Assembly (NCBI GenBank): GCA_905178155.1
Contig: CAJINV010000011.1
Span: forward strand, 493,914-557,913
Direction: 5' to 3'
Length of the DNA: 64,000 bases
Origin: Amoebophrya sp. A120
Lineage: Eukaryota > Sar > Dinophyceae > Syndiniales > Amoebophryaceae
The notes beneath the pieces are model-generated. The model was not told where the DNA came from. It saw only the letters and a list, made by a program, of their open reading frames with translations, and made no database searches. Of the stretch, positions 34,356-45,443 are shown in pieces (within the stretch, counting starts at the first letter, position 1; every line of letters starts with the position of its first letter). The translations under genes were made by a program, and so were the position numbers.

Positions 34356-35564
34356 TCACTCCAATCGTTGCTTTTTCGCTTCCCTCCCCGCCGCCGAACC
34401 AGTTTCGACGTCTTCTGCTTCCTCATCGGCAGCTGCACGTGGAGATGAGGACGAGGACTTTTGTGTCCGCAAAAGTTGAAGAACTTCCTCGTCGCCCCCG
34501 AGCACCGGTCTTATTTTAGCAGCACTACTTTCACCAGCAGCAGGAAGGCCCCCTTCCGCCTCCGCAGACCATATCGACCCGGCAGCGGAGGTTATTTCTT
34601 GCCCCTTTGCTGGCAATGCGTGAAAAGTCGCTGTCTGCTTGGCGCTGCTGCACTCCAGAATGACCAGGTACTCGTCCAGGAGCCGAAAAGCGGCCTGTAA
34701 ATCCAGAGTAGACGTGGTCCTGCTGGTGTTTGTTCTACCGGCAGCAGTCGAGAAGTTTGGACCACTGGTTTTGCTGGTTCGTCCTTCATCTTCACACCCA
34801 GTTTTACCCGCGCCGGAAAGATGGAGCAGCCGCCCATTGCACTCAATCAAGGCCCCGTCGACAGGGGACAAAACGTCGATGCGGTTACAATTTTCCTCCA
34901 GTTTATTTCTTGATGACGTGCTGGTCGTGTTCCTGGTGTCCGTGTCTTCGAGGTTCTTTTTTACGACATAATTATTCTGAGAAGCTGCACTAGAACTTCT
35001 TGTACTGGAGGTCGTGTAGTTGTATACCAGTTGGCATAGCAGATCCCCCTTTTTCACCTGCTTGAGACAGTTCTTCTTCTTTTTCTTGGAGGAAACGATC
35101 AGGTCCGCAGGGGCAGCTCGTGTCTTGTCGTCCTCGGTTGTCTTGGGGCAGCTGGGATGTTCTTGAGCAAGGCTTGTTCTCATGTCGTCGTCGCCAGCGC
35201 CGGTTGAAGGCATAATTTTTACTGCCTCTTCCGCAATAAATTCCCCTCCTGGTATGGGGAAGACGACCCGGATCGCGGTCCCACATGAGCGCTTCAAAAC
35301 GTCCAGGACGACTTCCTTCCGGAGCGAGACCATCACCAAACCGTTATCGTGCCGGCGGACTATCGTGTCGCCCATCGGTCCGAACCGGGTCTCTGTGTTC
35401 GGTCGGTCAAACCGCGGCAGGACCGGGGTAGTCGTAGTCGAGTCGTCACTTGTCATATTTCTGGAGGCGGTTGTCTGACCAAGGCCGACGTCCAGCGCCG
35501 CCAGTTGCCGCCGCAAATCCGCGTGGCGCCGTGCGGGGGAGGAGGTTGTTCTCGTCGGGGTCAT
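34356..35564 (-). CDS. Hypothetical 402-residue protein with weak lipoyl/biotinyl-like segment
   Basis: A single exon; ATG at 35564, TGA at 34356-34358. The central part has KKGDLLCQLVYNY and, about 55 residues later, DVLSPVDGALIECNGRLLHL, a spacing and wording reminiscent of the two halves of a lipoyl/biotinyl-type barrel, but the loop between is long and low-complexity and there is no modifiable Lys in an MKM-type motif. The C-terminus is acidic then basic (REAKKQRLE). The assignment is tentative. No introner. Confidence 0.6.
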   Translation of the reverse strand: MTPTRTTSSPARRHADLRRQLAALDVGLGQTTASRNMTSDDSTTTTPVLPRFDRPNTETRFGPMGDTIVRRHDNGLVMVSLRKEVVLDVLKRSCGTAIRVVFPIPGGEFIAEEAVKIMPSTGAGDDDMRTSLAQEHPSCPKTTEDDKTRAAPADLIVSSKKKKKNCLKQVKKGDLLCQLVYNYTTSSTRSSSAASQNNYVVKKNLEDTDTRNTTSTSSRNKLEENCNRIDVLSPVDGALIECNGRLLHLSGAGKTGCEDEGRTSKTSGPNFSTAAGRTNTSRTTSTLDLQAAFRLLDEYLVILECSSAKQTATFHALPAKGQEITSAAGSIWSAEAEGGLPAAGESSAAKIRPVLGGDEEVLQLLRTQKSSSSSPRAAADEEAEDVETGSAAGREAKKQRLE

Positions 35565-36643
35565 GATTTTCGCAACCACTTATCTCTTTGAGAGCAACCG
35601 CAGGTGGAGCAACCGCAAGTACCTCTATAACTAGAAGTTCGGAACTAGGCTTTTTTCCGCTTCTGCTTGAGGTTGGTCCTACGTTGTATAATTCGACTGT
35701 GAAAATCAAACTTCTGCGGCAAAAATATCCTTTAACAAAATCTTTGTAAGACCGCGCAAGAAGTGGCTGAGCATTTATCTTCGCCTGGTTCTTCTTCTTT
35801 GTGAAATGAAAATATGATGAACGTCCGTTGAAGACCCGCGGCACAACTTCTGAGCCAACAACTTCTTGCATGTTGTGTAGTAGAGCCGCATTTTGGGATC
35901 GCCTTCACTAGAACTCAAAAATCTACTTGACCTCGTCGTGTGATCTCTAACTCTATCTTGAATGATCCTTTTACTTACTTTTTGAAGATCGACGAAAATA
36001 AATCGGCGCAAAATCATGAACCCTTTTGAGGATTTCCGCTGTGGCAGGTGTCAGGCGGTTGTTTTTGGACCCCGTGGTTTCTTTGCGCATCAAGGAGCTT
36101 GCTTCTCACGGATTTGCATAAAAAGAGGCGGAGAAAGCGAATAAAGACACGAAAATTTATAAATATCGCTTCCGATTTTTGCGTTGGAAACGACTCTTTT
36201 GTCACTTCTGGTCTCTTCATCTCGCGTGGGTATGGCCATAATTTCGCCAAGCAATAATATATTTACAGGAGATTGATTTGGTTTCAAAAGACCACCGTTT
36301 GGCCAAAAAAAAAGAAGCTTGTTCGGTTCAAATGCAATTGCGGGCTGTCAGCAAGCAGCAACATGGACGGCGCCAAAAAAACTGTACTCTAGTGTACTTT
36401 CCGCTTGAACAAGATCCAACAGCACGAAGAAAAATCTTTATTCGCATATCTTTAGCAGAATCCTCCATAATTCGGCCTGAATCAGTAAAAATATTTTTCA
36501 GGAGCAGTTCGAGGCGACATGAATAGTTTGGATTTTGGCCATATTTGAAGGAATATGAAATGGACTTTTGTCGAGCCGAGCTTCGAAGCTATAGCAGCCA
36601 GGCGTGGCGGTCTGTGCCCACATCATGGGAACACCACTACAAC
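35565..36643. other. Intergenic region
   Basis: About 1.1 kb, AT-rich. Open frames on both strands are short and overlap each other. No element, RNA gene or promoter motif recognised. Confidence 0.5.
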
Positions 36644-39600
36644 TTAGCGGTGTCCACCACCTCCACCGGAGGCTCCGCTAGAAGTACTTCCAGTGTTCGT
36701 TGAGAACAGCTTCGAGAGTCCGGAGAACATGTTGGTCAAAGAGGAAGCGTTCTCTGTCTGCTCGACCGTGCGAGTGCGGCTCCCCAGATGCGTCGTCGTT
36801 GTTGTGAGACCACTTGACGTGATGTTGCTCGCCGCCGGGTAGTTTTGTGCTGCAGGCGACGCCGCTCCTTTTCGCAGTCCGCCGGCCAGCGTGGAACTTG
36901 GCGCGCCAGGAGTGGTACCAGCCGGAGATAAAGTTGTACTCGAGAACATCAATCCTGGACTGCTGCCGGGTCGCTGACTCACTGGCGGCGCAGCAGCTGC
37001 ACTCGCGCTGCTGATTTGCTGGTTGTTGTTGTACTGCGTAAAATAGAAGTCCACTTCAGCTCGCTGCTGCTCCGAAGTAGATGACATGGACATCCGCTGA
37101 GAACTACTACCGTAAGTAGAGGAGCTACTACTACCGCTCACGACCCTCTGTGCAGCGGCGGCCGACCCAGCTCCTCCTGCCGGGGGTACTACAACACTAC
37201 TACCACCGCCACCACTAGAGGATGACAGCCTGTGCCCCCTGACTACCACATCCGCGGTGGGAGGAGCCCCATGACTGCTCCTCTCGCCGGACGACGGTAG
37301 CTGCCCCGAGGGGCTCGGACGCTTGTTACTACCGTAATTCGACGTCGTCCCGGTGTTGCCACCGGCAACTGCACGGTTGGAGGTCGACGTACTACTATTG
37401 GAGAAGTTGAACAATTGCTGCAAGTTTTGCTCCTGCCGCGAGCTGGTGCTCTGTCGCGCCCCGTAGTTGGCACTGCTCATCGACACCAGGCCAGGTGGGC
37501 TGGTCGGGGAGGAGCTGGCGGAATTTGACTCCGAGCTCGAAAGCGGGGACGACATCCGGAACACTTGCGGACCAAGGGCCGGTGGTGGTCCACCTGTGGA
37601 AGTAGTGGTAGATCCACCCTGGCCATTGCCCTGCCCGTTTAGATATGCATTGCAAATATATCTGGGTCTGGAGGAAACTTGTAATGCTAAGAGTGAATGA
37701 TAGACGCAACGCAAGATGCAGCTGTGCATGACAACTTTTTTCGCTGCCATGTGTTACGTATTCCGCATGGCAAACTGCGTTTTTGCACGACAGGTAAGAG
37801 GGCCTTTTCGTGCCTATGCAACACAGATTCTCGAGTCATGCCAGACAAGCATGACAAACTTGCATTCTTCCAGACACCGACATAGTTGCAATTCATATTA
37901 GGTGATTCCCGACGGTGGTAGAAATGGGTGTTGGTGGCTTGCGGCCACCAGCGGCAGCTGAAGTACCACTTGCACTACTTGTTCCGCCCACGGTAGCAGT
38001 TGTTGTGCTACTGCTACAACCGTGCTGCGTCGTGAATGGCGGCACGTACACCTTGCCGCCGGCGACCTTCACATCTACAACGGGCTGCTCGGTGTCCACT
38101 ATTCCTCGGGCTGGTGCATCGCTGCTCAACGAAGACCGCGTAGTACGGCTGTGGTGGTCCATTGCGGCCGTTGAAAGGGCCAGAGAAGTCGTAGCTCCTG
38201 AGTTTGCAGGCGCCCGATTGGTACTGAAGTAACGCTCGTCCGTGGTGCGGGCGAGTTTCACCACGGGACTGCGGTGTCCTGCTCCCGCACCAGATGCTAA
38301 TCCTTGTGGATGATGATGTGGATGTTGTCCTGACGAGACTTCTTGCCCCAGATGATCAAGATCATGTGTATTACTAGTCACGACTGTCGAGGAAGATGTC
38401 GTTCTTCTTGCACCAGCCGGAGCTACCCCCTGCTGAACCTGCTGGTGCCCGGACGAGGAGGACACCACAAGGTTGGGATGGCTCATCGTCATGCGTCGCG
38501 GGTCGTTGAAGTTGTTTGTGCTTGCGGACAAGTTATCCACCTCATCCGCCGGCGAAGAGTTGCCGGAAATGGAGAAAAAACTCGTCTGCGAACGTTTCTG
38601 ATTCTGCGACGACTGGGCACTGTTGCGCTGTTGCCCGTCGTCGATTTGGGGCGGCCCGCGGTCGTGGTGGTTCTGAACACCAAGAACACCTCCGCTGTGG
38701 GAACTGTTGTAATTGCTCCCACCACTACTTCCGCGATAGTTTGCGGAGCTGCTGCTACTGCCGTTGGAGAACTGCTGGTGGTGCTTGTGGACCACTAGGG
38801 AAGCGGCTCCTGTTGGAAGGACAGCTTGTTCGCCAGAAGTAGTTGTACTAGAAGATACGTGAACTGCTGATCCTGTTGTCGCCCCACCGCCGGGGCTGTT
38901 GGAGGAAACCGAGGAGAGCTTCCGACCCGTGGAGTTCTTGCTGCTGCTCTGTGAAGAAGACAGCCGGTAGTTGTGCTGGCTGGCGACCAAACCCGGCGCC
39001 GTGGAGTGGAACAGCTGCAACAGCGATTCGTTTTCCGTGGTCAGCGAGGCCACTTTGCGCTGCAGCTGCTGGATCTGCGTGGCGTGCTCCTTCTTGGACA
39101 CCATCAACTGCGCCTCCGCCTGGTCCAAGCGGAGCGTCAGGTTGTGGCACGTGGTCTGCAACTTGGACACGAACTCGAGCAGGTTTCGCGTCTCCTCGTG
39201 AAACAACTTCTCTGCGTCCACCGGAATTTCCACCTGCTGGGCCCCCTGGTCCGCCGCGTCTTGTTGATCTACAGCTTGAGGTGTCGTGGCACTAGGAGCT
39301 AAAGCGGAACAACTAGCGTCTTCTCCACCTGCACCTCCGCCGGCAACTACATGGAAGTTGTTGTACTGCTGCTGCTGTTGTGCGAGCGAGTTCAGAAAGG
39401 TATATCACAAGAAAAATGTGTTACAGTTACACATTTGTTGTAACTTCAGCAACACAAATTTTCTCTGCATGAGAGGGAAAACTTGCAATGCACAAACCAT
39501 AAGGGAAAACACGTATGAAATCAAGCTTGGAAGCATTTCTGGCATGACAGAGGCTGTTTGTCATGCTGCGCTTGCAACACAATGTGCTGTAACTGTAACC

Positions 39601-42600
39601 ATTTTTTCTCGTGATAAGGTACTGAACAGCCTTAGTTCGTCGTCCAGTTCCACGAAATCCGTGTATTCTGAGTAAAAACGTCCCCACGTTTTGTCATGCA
39701 AATCGGCATGTCATAAAAGTTTCTCATGCGACGCCCCATGAGAGCAGTTTTATAGTCGCGCTTTGGAATTTGTGATGCTCGAATGAGCATGCTAGGCTAG
39801 ATCTGTGATGCTTCGGAACTAGCTAAACAGGATTACGCTACGGGGACAGACTTCTCATGCGAAACAACCAATGCTGGTTGATTTGTCTAGCAGATTTCCC
39901 ATCTTGACTCTGGTGTGAGGACATTTTTACTCAGAATACCGTGGTGCTCGGTGTCATGGGCTCGTAGGAGGCTGCTCGTAGTTCTTCCATCGGGAGGTCA
40001 GGTGGAGCAGCCGTGGTTTTGGCAGAGGAGATAGTGGCTGTGTTGTTCCCACCTGCGGGTTGTTTTTCCAGCAATGCATGATCTTGTTGTTCTGGGCCGA
40101 CTACATTCGATGTTGAATTCCGCGTCGCGGTTTTTCCGTCAAAAATTTCCCCCGTGGAATTCTTTCCCGCTTTGTTTGGTATTTCCTTCTGTCCTTCCTG
40201 CAGCCTTCCCAATTCCTGCTTCAATGCATTCCTTTCCGCCTCAAAGTCGCTTTTCAGCAGCTCCATCTGGATTTTTTTCTCGTTTTCCTTCATCTCCAGC
40301 TCAAAGCGGAGAAAACTCAGCTCCTCGTTCAGCCCTTGAATGGTCTGCTCCTGTTGCTGCTGTAGTTCCGAATGCGCCGCGGTCGTACCTGGGAAATAGT
40401 ATACATAGGAGGTCTGTTCATGGGGTCTTTAAACTTTGAAAAAAGACTTTTCTCCTTTGATATCACGTGATATCACGTGATATCAAAGAAGAAAAGGAGA
40501 AAAGTCGATTGTGCTGTTGATATCACAGCCCGCGTGATATGTAGAAAAATGCAAAAACAGAAGGAATTGATGCAAAAACAGAAGGAATCGATGCTAAGAC
40601 AGAAGGAATTGATGCTAAAACAGAAGGATTTGATGCTAAAGCAGAAGGATTTGATGCTAAAGCAGAAGGATGTGAAGCAAAAACAGAAGGACTTGCACCA
40701 GGAGCTGCTCGCTCTGGTATCAATCCAGCGGACTTTTCTCCTTTGCAAGGAGAAAAGTCCGGACTTTTCTCCTTTGATCCATATCAAAGGAGAAAAGTCG
40801 TCTGATCCATATCAAAGGAGAAAAGTCCGACATCGCGGACCCTCTGATCCATATCAAAGGAGAAACCCCGATACTTATCACAGACCCGAAAGAGCTTGCC
40901 TCCACTTATACTTATCACAGACCCCGATACTTATCACAGTGAAGATCAGAAAGAGCTTGCCTCCACTACGTGTTGACGCGGAGATCAGCGGCCGGCTCCT
41001 AAGGAAGAGATTTCCTATAAAGAAACGCGGAAAGCCCAGGGGCGAGCGATTTCCTAAAAGAAATCATGCGGAAAACCCGGACGAAGCGATTTCCCAAAGG
41101 AAATCATGCGGAAAACCCAGGATGGAGAAGGGATGTCCCAAAGAAAATCACGCGGAAAGCCCTTGGATGGTCTGTTACAGACCGCGTTGCTGCTGTAATT
41201 CCGAATGCGCCGCGGTCGTACCTGGGTGGAAGTAGTATAGTCTATCGTGAATGTGAAGTGAAGTGATGTGAAGTGAAGTGAAGTGAAGTGAAGTGAAGTG
41301 AAGTGAAGTGAAGTGAAGTGAAGTGAAGTGAAGTGAAGTGAAGTGAAGTGAAGTGAAGTGAAGTGAATCGCAAGAGGCTCCAAGCGGGGGCTTTCATCCT
41401 TGCCCACTTGGTAGACTACAGCCCTGGTTTTTGGGACCTTGCAGATCTCGGGCTGGGGTATTAGAGGCCCAAGCGTCCCCGAGCAGACCTAAGACAGGAA
41501 CAGCCGAGCCGGGCAGTACAGACAATAGGGAGGTCGTACTATGATGTGCACCGCTCGACAGTGTCAAAGGTAGGGCCCCGGCTCATTTTGGGCATCCTAC
41601 AATCCGATTACCCCGAAACGGAGCCTTGTTTCGTCGGGGTCAAATCACACCGAAAACCAGTTGCGGGTGGGAGCAGAGCTGGTAGCCTTAGGGGCGAAGA
41701 CAACCGAAGCGGCACTAGCGCTAACCAAAACACGAGACACACGAGAAGAGAACAACACAGAGACGCGAAAGACGAGCAGTGGGCGGCAATACGGGGAAAA
41801 CGACACAACACTGACACTCTTTTGCTTGCCAGGCGCTTGGGGTTTCGAGCACGCAGGGATTACACGACGACTCTTTTCCTTTCCATCATTCCTTTGCATC
41901 ATCATTATCATCGCCATCATGTTTCTGTTTTTTCTGTTCACGCCTTGCAACGAACTGCTGCCCACAGCTTTCTTCCGCAATCTCAGAACTACCTCCGTGT
42001 CTTGTTGCGCCCGCCAACGCTTTCGCCCATTCCTGTCCCGCCCAAGCTGCGCCGGCAGGCCGTATTTCCCTTGGCCAGTTCGTTCCGCAGAAACGATCTG
42101 CATCCACGGCCTGGCGGGCGCCTAAGATACGGCTACGGAAGAGCTACACTACATAGTGAACCTACACCCCGGACACAACTCCGCTGCAAAGTCCCCACAT
42201 GCAAAGTGCAGCGAGCAGTGGCATTTCCCTTGTCACCTAGGAAAGTAAGCAAGAGCTGGCCACCTACAAGTAAACCTCAGAAAATACTTGTAAGGATAAA
42301 TCCTAAAATGCTGAAAATGCGCCTCGCCAGGTAACGATAAGCAGAGAATGGGAAAACTGTAAAACCAAAGGTGGACAAGGACAAACTCCTGCAGCAATAC
42401 ATAGAGAACTGGGTAAAAGTCACGCTGCCACATGCTCCCTAGAAAAACCAGCTGGATCAGCCTAGCGCTAACGAAAGCCGGGTGTGCAGGCATGAGAAGA
42501 CGTGCACAAGAACAACAGACGGCGGACACTACGACAGAAACCTAGAGACCCAAACAGCGCTAACAGGTCCACCTAGCCGTCAGGGGGGGCCTGATCAGCC

Positions 42601-44551
42601 TAATTCATAGCGTTGTCGCAGCTGCCTCAATATCAGCTGTCGCAACTATGTGTGGTAATCACGGCCTTAGGAGCGCCACACACATACCCAGGAACGGGGC
42701 TGTCCGGTGGAGACGTCCTGGAGCCTTGTTTGCCCGGCTTTGCTCCCGGGGGAGGAGGTCTGTACCTCCGCGCCGGGGTCTTCCGAATGCGCCGCGGTCG
42801 TACCTGGGAAGTAGTATATCTAGAACGGGCGTGCGCCCCGCGCCCGCCGGCCCGGCGACGAGGGGGTGCAAGGGGGGGCGAGGGAAAAAAAGCGTGGTCG
42901 CCCGTGGCCAGCGGTACATGTTGAGACTGTGTTGGCGCGACCAGTGTGCGAAAAAGAGAAGCGGCAGCGCTCCCGCCCGGCCCTTCTCCCTCGGCGGGAG
43001 CTAAGGAAGCGCACGTAGAGGCAAGGCCGCTAGGCGCGAGGGGCGTGCGGGGGCACTGAGCGCAACCCCTGCCCGAGCCCCCACAAACAGGGCCGCCGGA
43101 GAGCGTGCGCAGACCCTTGTCGGAGGCTCGGGAGGCTAGCCACAGGAAACAGCACGAAAAAAGCGCGCCGACGGCCGAAAGACTAGAAACATTGCCGGCA
43201 CCCAGCAAAGATAAAGCAGGGCAGGCAGGGCGGCAGGGCAGCCGCAGCGGGAAGGCAGAGGAGGTGCTGCGGGTGGTTCTTGCTAGAAACCAGACAGCCC
43301 TGAAAAAATAGAGCAAGCAGGCCAAAGCGAAAACCCACGGCAGGGGCCGAAGCAAAAGGCGTTGGCTGGGGCCGAAGCAAAAGGCGTTCTTCGCGTTTTT
43401 GTGACGCTAAAAACACTAGCAGGATTTCTACTAGTAGCCGCTTTTCTGCTAGCACGATTCTACTAGCAGGATTCCTACTAGTAGCTTGCTCCGAATGCGC
43501 CGCGGTCGTACCTGGGAAGTAGTATACATAGGAGGTCTGTCGTCCTCTGGAGGTGGCGCGCGGGCCACGTAGCGCGCTTCGTAAAAGCCCGCCGCGATGG
43601 GGACTTACGGAGCCGGTACCAACCAAGCACGCACGGCCGCCACACAGCATGCTTCGAAGAAGCACGCCATGACTTCGACCTGCGGAGCCGACACCAAGCC
43701 CCTGAGGCGTTGATGGCGACGGGGACCGTGCCACACGCTTCGCTTGAAGCGTGTCGGGCGAGGGACCTGCGGAGACGACACCAAGGAGCTCCTTGCACGG
43801 AGCTGGTGTCCACGGGGACCACGCAGTGTGCCTAAGTAGGCCTGTGCATGCCGTGATAGGGACCGGCGCAGCGCGCTTCTTTTGAAGCGTGTCGTCACGG
43901 AGACGCGAGCACACCACGCCAGGCCTCTGTCCGAGGCGCTGGCGCTGTGCGGCAGGGAGCGCACGCACTGCCATTTCGTGCAGAGCGCACAGCAGCAGCA
44001 CTACCTTGGCGTGTGTGTCGTGCGTCCCCACTTGCTGCTCGCGCAAGTGGGACTCATTGATTTTCTAGTTCCGAATGCGCCGCGGTCGTACCTGGGAAGT
44101 AGTATACATAGGAGGTCTGTCGTGTGGTTCTCAATGGAGAAAATGAAAATCTTTTTTCCTTCTAAGGCCTGAATGCTCGAAACAAAACAATTCTTTGATC
44201 AAGCCAGACTATGACTTTTACTACTGGTAATTATGCTGCAAGAATTTGAATTACGTATATCCGTATTAAACACAAGTAGAACCATCAACACAAGAAGTGT
44301 ACTCGAACTGTACTTTGCAACAGCTGCTGGTAGGCCACCATGGTACTGTTCGGGCTTCCTGCGCTGCCGCCCGCGCTCCTGTTCACCTCGTCAAAGTCGA
44401 TCAGATTGCGCACCGTCGTCCGCGGCACCATCGGCGGGCCGCCGGTATCAGCCGAGGAATAGAAGAAGTCCTCCTCGATAGTAGAAGACGAGTTACTGGC
44501 CTGCATCTTATTGCCGTCCTTATCACTCGAAGATCTCGTGGGCGGATGCAT
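36644..44551 (-). CDS. Coiled-coil protein with Ser/Asn-rich tail
   Basis: 1,074 residues from exons 44314-44551, 39939-40388, 39617-39663, 37898-39402 and 36644-37643. ATG at 44551, TAA at 36644-36646. The first intron is GT-AG and 3,925 bp long (40389-44313), with phase-1 joining of YQQLLQ to STTAAHSEL; the other three interruptions are introners. Heptad-rich coiled coils run from the end of exon 1 through exon 2 (ELEMKENEKKIQ) and again in exon 4 (EKLFHEETRNLLEFVSKL... through the LTTENESLLQLF region). The rest is Ser/Gly/Thr/Asn-rich and probably disordered. A structural or scaffolding role is an inference; no family recognised. Confidence 0.82.
37644..37897. mobile_element. Introner element, family A
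   Basis: 254 bp. Family A repeats. Flanks TTAGA/TTAGG. Excision joins VGNHL to NGQGNGQG in frame. Confidence 0.94.
39403..39616. mobile_element. Introner element, family D
   Basis: 214 bp. Family D repeats (AAAAATGTGTTACAGTTACA). Duplication AGGTA. Excision joins LRLFST to FLNSLAQ in frame. Confidence 0.96.
39664..39938. mobile_element. Introner element, family C
   Basis: 275 bp. Family C repeats (GAGTAAAAACGTCCCCAC). Duplication CCGTG. Excision joins TPSTT to DFVELDD in frame. Confidence 0.95.
40368..40417. repeat. Junction cassette, copy 1 (functional acceptor)
   Basis: 50 bp spanning the intron end and exon 2 start of the coiled-coil gene. The core CCGAATGCGCCGCGGTCGTA is followed by CCTGGGAAATAGTATACATA. 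Four more copies lie within the intron to the right. Confidence 0.9.
40432..40507. repeat. Hairpin-forming inverted repeat
   Basis: GACTTTTCTCCTTTGATATC and its complement flank repeated GATATCACGT units, giving a long near-perfect palindrome. Related AGGAGAAAAGTC blocks recur at about 40730-40870. Confidence 0.75.
40549..40695. repeat. 21-bp tandem array, seven units
   Basis: Seven consecutive degenerate 21-bp units of the type ATGCTAAAGCAGAAGGATTTG (first 20 bases shown elsewhere as variants). The unit length keeps frame, so the plus strand reads as a seven-residue KQKDLML-type repeat, but it lies in an intron of a minus-strand gene and is not supported as coding. Confidence 0.8.
41201..41240. 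repeat. Junction cassette, copy 2
   Basis: Same core as at 40368. This copy extends about 40 bp further into exon-derived sequence (41161-41200 resembles 40338-40367), showing that the duplicated unit was an intron-exon junction, not only a splice site. Confidence 0.85.
41253..41367. repeat. Pentanucleotide satellite (AAGTG)n
   Basis: About 23 near-perfect copies of a 5-bp unit in a row directly beside junction cassette copy 2. Confidence 0.95.
42783..42820. repeat. Junction cassette, copy 3
   Basis: Core identical to copy 1 up to the GTAGTATA tract, then diverges. The splice AG (minus strand) is intact. Confidence 0.85.
43491..43540. repeat. Junction cassette, copy 4
   Basis: 50 bp, nearly identical to copy 1 (one base different in the GGGAAGTAG part). 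It is preceded by short ACTAGCAGGATT repeats. Confidence 0.88.
43545..43900. repeat. Degenerate ~75-bp tandem repeat, GC-rich
   Basis: Repeated blocks of the type ACCTGCGGAG...GACACCAAG separated by GACGGGGACC and CTTCG...AAGC motifs. No coding function supported. Confidence 0.6.
44071..44120. repeat. Junction cassette, copy 5
   Basis: 50 bp, matches copy 4 exactly through the cassette. It is the copy closest to the splice donor, hence the first acceptor the transcript would present. Confidence 0.88.
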
Positions 44552-45443
44552 CTTGAAGGTCGTGAGCGCGTGATTCTTTCGTATTTATTCGTACTTCTTT
44601 TGATGTTCAAATAAGGCACGTCGTGAGTTATCTGCTCTGTGAACTCCTTGCTCTGTGTGTGGAGGTCGTTATTCTCTATAGTAGCTGCAACTGTCGAAAT
44701 CAGGTCGTGGTCGTGTTCTATCATCCCCGTACAAATCTTGTTTTCGACTACTCGCAACAAAACCTACGACCTTGCTCGACCACGTTTCGATATCGATTTG
44801 CACCCGTGATCATAATTACACTCGGTTTTCGTTTTGGCTCAAACAATCTAACCACCTTCACTTCAAGAAACAGATGAAAATTGCGTATTTGTAGTTGATA
44901 CGATGTCGAAATCTATCTCCTATACAAGACGCCGAACCAAAGAAGAAGAAGTTCTACTTATTTTGAACACAAGGCACTATGATATCTGGTCGATTACCAC
45001 AGCAGCAACTTCGAAATGCGAATGCGTCGACGTCGTGTGAGAGGAGTCGTGCCCATGTAGTCGCTGATTTTGTCTTTTTTAGCGAATGGGCAAACAAATA
45101 CCGTTTTTCGTGGTGCAAGAACTTTTTTGAAACCCTAGGTTGGAAAAACAAACCACTTCACCTAAACCCTGCAAAAATCGAGCGCGGTTCAAAACTCTGC
45201 CGTTGAAACCATGGAAGCAGGAGTCCGTCTTTTCTTGGAAAGAGGCATATCCTCCTCGAAATCTTTAATACATGGGGATCGTCATCGTTTTCTCACCGCA
45301 AACTTCTTGCTGCAAACTATATTACTGCAGGCTATGTCTTTGTCCTCGTTACAACTACGTGTGGAAAGCTGCCGGCTCGCAGGAGGTTGTTGAATAAGCC
45401 TCCGCCCAGGATGAATTGTCGCCAGACGTGTGTACTTATTTTA
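44552..45443. other. Intergenic region
   Basis: Spacer between the coiled-coil gene start and the next gene's stop. Contains several weak plus-strand frames with no support. Nothing else recognised. Confidence 0.5.

Larger units (their letters stand above)
40389..44313 (-). other. Oversized 3.9 kb GT-AG intron with duplicated splice acceptors
   Basis: Donor GTACAG at 44313 downward, functional acceptor at 40389-40391. All other GT-AG introns here are 61-213 bp. The intron holds four further copies of its own 3' junction (41201-41240, 42783-42820, 43491-43540, 44071-44120), each keeping the AG and the first exon bases, plus hairpins, a 21-bp tandem array, a pentanucleotide satellite and GC-rich segments. 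Splicing to the 44071-44120 copy would reach a stop within about a dozen codons. Confidence 0.8.

Noticed and set aside
40477-41235. 252-codon open frame on the plus strand
   Set aside because: It is produced by the 21-bp tandem array and AGGAGAAAAGTC repeats inside the intron of a minus-strand gene; the composition is purely repetitive.
41546-42334. 262-codon plus-strand frame
   Set aside because: It lies in the GC-rich intronic block with equally long overlapping frames on other frames, and resembles no protein I know.
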